DNA from: Trebonia sp963759545
GTDB taxonomy: Bacteria; Actinomycetota; Actinomycetes; Streptosporangiales; Streptosporangiaceae
Assembly (NCBI GenBank): GCA_963759545.1
Contig: CAVXAB010000016.1
Location: 1-64,000 of the forward strand
Direction of reading: 5' to 3'
Length of the DNA stretch: 64,000 nt
How positions within the stretch are numbered: the stretch's first letter is position 1; each line of letters begins with the position of its first letter. Both the position numbers and the translations under genes were made by a program. Under the pieces are notes generated by a model. That model was not told the DNA's origin and did no database searches. It saw only the letters and a program-made list of their open reading frames with translations. This document shows, piece after piece, positions 61,011 to 64,000 of this stretch.

Positions 61011-61998
61011 GCGACTTGCCGACGCCGATGCCGAACTCGCGGTGCACCCGCGCCCAGAACGCATCGCGCAGCCACTCCCTGGCCTCCTGGTAAGGCCGCA
61101 GCGACTGGCCGAGTTCCTTCTCCGCCTCGACGAGCAGTTCCTTGTCGATGACGGGCGGCAGGATCGGGCCTGGCAGCAGGTCGCGGATGTTGTCCGCGCC
61201 CCGGGTGAGGATCCACTTGTGGGCGACGTGCTCGCCCGCTTCCTCGACGTGCCGCCGGTCCGGTCCGAGGCGCGGCAACGCGCCGCTCTGGGTCACGTGC
61301 TGCATGGGGCCGGTCCTGGACAGGTGCGAGTTCCTGCCGATCTCGGCGGGCGGGCGCGGGCGGTGCTCGCCGAACAGCTGGGCCGGCGACGGGACCGTGG
61401 CCTGGACGTCGGACCTGGGTGACTCGGCCGCCGGGTTCCTGGTGAAGTACGGGCGGACGAATGCCGAGTCGAGGATGTCCACCGTGTCCGATTCCCAGAC
61501 CAGGCGCTCGGCCTGGTTGGTGCCGTACGGCGGCTCGACGCCCCACAGGTGCACCCGGACGCCATAGGCCTGCGCGGCCTCGACGGCGGGCACCATGTCC
61601 TCGTCGCCCGCGATGAGCACCGCGTCGGTGATCGCGCGGTGCCTGGCGAGGGCTTCCATGTCGGCGCGGATATTGGCGTCCACGCCCTTCTGCTGGCCGC
61701 GGGCGTTCAGGTTGCCGAGGCGGAGCTTGACCCAGGCCATCTGGGCGACGACGCGCTGGTCGATGGTGGGCACCCGGTCGCGGGCCGCGTCGTACCAGTA
61801 AACGCGGAGCAACTCGCCGCGGAAGAGCTCATCGGCGTGCTTGGTTACCGCCTGGATCAGGCCGACCGCATCGACGCGGTAGTCACGGCGCGCGCTGGTA
61901 CCGAAGAGCAACTCGCCTGCGGCCGCGTAGATATACCCGACGTCAACCATGACCGCATATCTGGCGAGGACGGGCATCGGGGCGGCGAATTCGCTCAT
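61003..61998 (-). CDS. NYN-domain (PIN-like) RNase family protein
   Basis: 331 residues. The NYN domain (about 10-175) has the acidic set expected for a metal-dependent nuclease: MVDVGYIYAAAG, KGVDANIRADM, VLIAGDEDMVPAVEAA. After a low-complexity linker comes a conserved C-terminal module (WILTRGADNIRDLLPGP ... YQEAREWLRDAFWARVHREF) seen in actinomycete homologues. The likely substrate is RNA; role unknown. It separates the beta and epsilon carboxylase genes and overlaps the latter, so may be co-transcribed with them. ATG at 61996-61998. Confidence 0.87.
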   Translation of the reverse strand: MSEFAAPMPVLARYAVMVDVGYIYAAAGELLFGTSARRDYRVDAVGLIQAVTKHADELFRGELLRVYWYDAARDRVPTIDQRVVAQMAWVKLRLGNLNARGQQKGVDANIRADMEALARHRAITDAVLIAGDEDMVPAVEAAQAYGVRVHLWGVEPPYGTNQAERLVWESDTVDILDSAFVRPYFTRNPAAESPRSDVQATVPSPAQLFGEHRPRPPAEIGRNSHLSRTGPMQHVTQSGALPRLGPDRRHVEEAGEHVAHKWILTRGADNIRDLLPGPILPPVIDKELLVEAEKELGQSLRPYQEAREWLRDAFWARVHREFGIGVGKSRG

Positions 61999-62105
61999 CG
62001 TCTTACGACTCTAGGGCAGGTTGGACCGTGCGCGTGCCACTTGACACTGGATTGCCGGCGGAAGAGTCCTGAATGGTTACTGAAGGCATGGTTGACGCCC
62101 AACGC

Positions 62106-63723
62106 TTATAGGGGGATGTTGCCGTGTTTTTTGGGTGGGAGGGTTTCGCGTTTGGTGCGCAGTGAGGTGAGGGCCCTGGTGATGTGGGTGCGGGTTTCTG
62201 CGGGGCGGATGACGGCGTCGAGGTAGCCGCGCTCGGCGGCGGTGTAGGGGTTGGCGAGGGTGTCCTCGTACTGGGTGGTGCTGCTGGGCGCGGAGTTGGT
62301 CGGGGTCGTCGGCGGCGGCGAGTTCGCGGCGGTAGAGGATGCTGACGGCGCCGGCGGCGCCCATGACGGCGATCTGGGCGGTGGGCCAGGCGAGGTTGAC
62401 GTCGCCGCCGAGGTGCTTGGAGCCCATGACGTCGTAGGCGCCGCCGTAGGCCTTGCGGGTGATGACGGTGACCTTGGGGACGGTGGCCTCGGCGTAGGCG
62501 TACAGCAGCTTGGCGCCGCGGCGGATGATGCCCGCGCGTGCTCCTGGGCGACGCCGGGCAGGAACCCGGGCACGTCGACGAACGTCAGCACGGGGACGTT
62601 GAACGCGTCGCAGGTGCGGACGAACCGGGCGGCTTTCTCCGAGGCGTCGATGTCGAGGCAGCCGGCCAGGTGCAGCGGCTGGTTGGCGACCACTCCCACG
62701 GGGGCGCCGGCGACGCGGCCGAAGCCGACCACGATGTTCGCGCGCGAAGCCCTCGTGGACCTCGCAGAACGTGTCTTCGTCCAGGACGGTCTCGATGACC
62801 CGGTGCATGTCGTAGGGCTGGTTGGGGGAGTCGGGGATCAGGACGTCGAGTTCCTCGTCCGCCGCGCTGAGCGCGTAGTCGGGGACTGCCGGGACGGCGG
62901 GCGGCTCGTCGAGGTTGTTCGAGGGCAGGTAGGACAGCAGCAGCCTGGCGAACTCGATGCAGTCTTCCTCGTCGGTGGCCTGGTAGTGGGCGACCCCGGA
63001 CTTGGTCATGTGGGCGGCGGCGCCGCCGAGTTCCTCGAAGGTGACGTCCTCGCCGGTGACGGTCTTGATCACGTCCGGGCCGGTGATGAACATGTGGCTG
63101 GTGCCCTCGACCATCAGGGTGAAGTCGGTGATCGCCGGGGAGTACACCGCCCCGCCCGCGGCCGGCCCCATGATCAGGCTGATCTGCGGGATCACGCCCG
63201 AGGCGCGGGTGTTGCGGAAGAAGATCTCCGCGAACAAACCCAGCGCCGACCACGCCCTCCTGGATGCGGGCGCCGCCGCCGTCGCTGATCCCGATCACCG
63301 GGCAGCCGACCTTCATGGCGTGGTCCATGACCTTGACGATCTTCTCCCCGTACACCTCCCCGAGCGACCCGCCGAACACGGTGAAGTCCTGGGAGTAGAC
63401 AGCGACCGGCCGCCCGTCGACCAGCCCGGTGCCGGTGACCACCCCGTCCCCGTACGGGCGGTTCTTCTCGATGCCGAAGTCGTGCGCCCGGTGCCGGGCC
63501 AGCTCGTCCAGCTCGGTGAACGACCCCTCGTCCAGCAGCAGCGCGATCCGCTCGCGGGCGGTCAGCTTCCCCTTCGCGTGCTGCTTCTCCACCGCCGCGG
63601 CCGACCCCGCGTGCACCGCCTCATAACGGCGCCGCTCCAGGTCAGCGAGCTTGCCCGCCGTCGTGTGCACATCCGGCGCGGGCAGCCCGCCGGGTCGCCA
63701 GGCACAGCGTCATTCGCGGTCAT
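62106..63723 (-). CDS. Propionyl/acyl-CoA carboxylase beta subunit (about five frameshifts)
   Basis: Carboxyltransferase subunit, about 538 residues restored. Pieces in order: KLADLERRRYEAVHAGSAAA, GKLTARERIALLLDEGSF, VYSQDFTVFGGSLGEVYGEK, GISDGGGARIQEGV (N-terminal oxyanion loop), MFAEIFFRNTRASGVIPQIS, GPAAGGAVYSPAITDF, then FCEVHEGFA, VGVVANQPLHLAGCLDIDAS, FVDVPGFLPG, GGAYDVMGSKHLGGDVNLAW and the final YLDAVIRPAETR. The frame changes at about 63690, 63240, 62745, 62540 and 62275; at 63240 one extra G is evident. The ATG 63721-63723 is the probable start. So many shifts suggest a poorly resolved stretch; a pseudogene cannot be excluded. Confidence 0.8.
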
Positions 63724-63846
63724 GGGGGAAGGTTAACTCGGAGTCTTCGCTTTCGCCCGTGCCCCCGCAGGTCGCCGGCTCAGAAAAACGGACAAAGGTC
63801 TAGACCGCTTGACCGCGCGCGCGAGGCCGTTGGTTAGGCTCACCTC

Positions 63847-64000
63847 GTGGACTCCTACGCTGGTGATGAACTGGGCGGCCCGGTCGCGGCTCCCGTCGAT
63901 GACCTAACCGTTGACGTTGCGGGCGGCACCGGCCGTGAGCGCGATTCCGCGGAGTTGCCCGAGTCGATGCGCCGGGACGTCCGGCTGCTCGGCGAGGTGC
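63847..64000 (+). CDS. ppc: Probable phosphoenolpyruvate carboxylase, N-terminus only
   Basis: GTG 63847 opens 51 codons to the window end. After an acidic variable start, ELPESMRRDVRLLGEV resembles the first helix of actinomycete PEP carboxylase (pattern LRxDxRLLGELLGE). There is no ribosome site; TTAGGCT just before the start may be a -10 element of a leaderless transcript. The call rests on one helix, so it is tentative. Confidence 0.5.
   Translation, partial: MDSYAGDELGGPVAAPVDDLTVDVAGGTGRERDSAELPESMRRDVRLLGEV

Overview
This is a GC-rich actinomycete chromosome segment. Evidence: GTG and TTG starts are common, a conservon (cvnA-D) is present, there are LytR-CpsA-Psr proteins and an acyl-CoA carboxylase epsilon subunit, and core gene order resembles Streptomyces and relatives (sucCD - DUF6350 gene - purN - purH - folD; desulfurase - mnmA ... 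ligA - gatCAB). A Streptosporangiales-like organism is my inference. No tRNA, rRNA, CRISPR array or insertion sequence is visible.

Layout. 0.3-4.8 kb: conservon read leftward (cvnA-B-C-D). 4.9-7.2 kb: pcrA helicase. 7.6-12.2 kb: a proline-rich membrane protein and two tandem LCP-family cell-envelope ligases. 12.2-23.6 kb: central metabolism (B12-binding protein, sucD/sucC, purN, purH, folD, etfB, etfA, cysteine desulfurase). 24.1-25.1 kb: mnmA. 25.2-36.9 kb: an accessory island splitting the expected mnmA / methionine synthase / ligA neighbourhood. It holds an MFS exporter, an OmpA-type lipoprotein / membrane protein / VWA module, a double-Phd antitoxin with two related RelE-like proteins, an aminotransferase fused to an alanine dehydrogenase/transhydrogenase-like domain, a GntR regulator and three tiny membrane proteins; it ends at a strong terminator. 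37.0-44.2 kb: methionine synthase, ligA, a PAGYGQP-repeat membrane protein, gatB/gatA/gatC. 44.4-46.6 kb: secreted S53 peptidase. 46.7-52.2 kb: a tightly coupled leftward five-gene operon built around a phosphosulfolactate synthase (ComA) homologue. 52.3-54.3 kb: MprAB-like two-component system. 54.4-60.7 kb: esterase, Tat-type phosphoesterase, extradiol dioxygenase, DHA2 drug exporter and its divergent TetR regulator. 60.8-63.7 kb: acyl-CoA carboxylase epsilon and beta subunits separated by a NYN-domain RNase gene. 63.8 kb to the end: the start of a probable PEP carboxylase gene.

Main points for follow-up. (1) The ComA operon (phosphatase, ComA, VOC protein, AMP-ligase, acyltransferase-esterase fusion) looks like an undescribed sulfonate- or phospho-acid-derived pathway. 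(2) The aminotransferase-PNT fusion is an unusual architecture. (3) A duplicated antitoxin sits beside twin RelE-like proteins. (4) A ~200-bp dispersed repeat built on a perfect 40-bp palindrome occurs three times. (5) Very short related sequences occur in the same reading phase inside linkers of unrelated housekeeping proteins (PcrA, PurH).

Caution: cvnA, pcrA, purH, etfB, etfA, a membrane protein gene, the phosphoesterase and the carboxylase beta gene all carry single-base frameshifts. Because several of these genes should be essential, I read the shifts mainly as residual assembly indels and report those genes as full-length loci.
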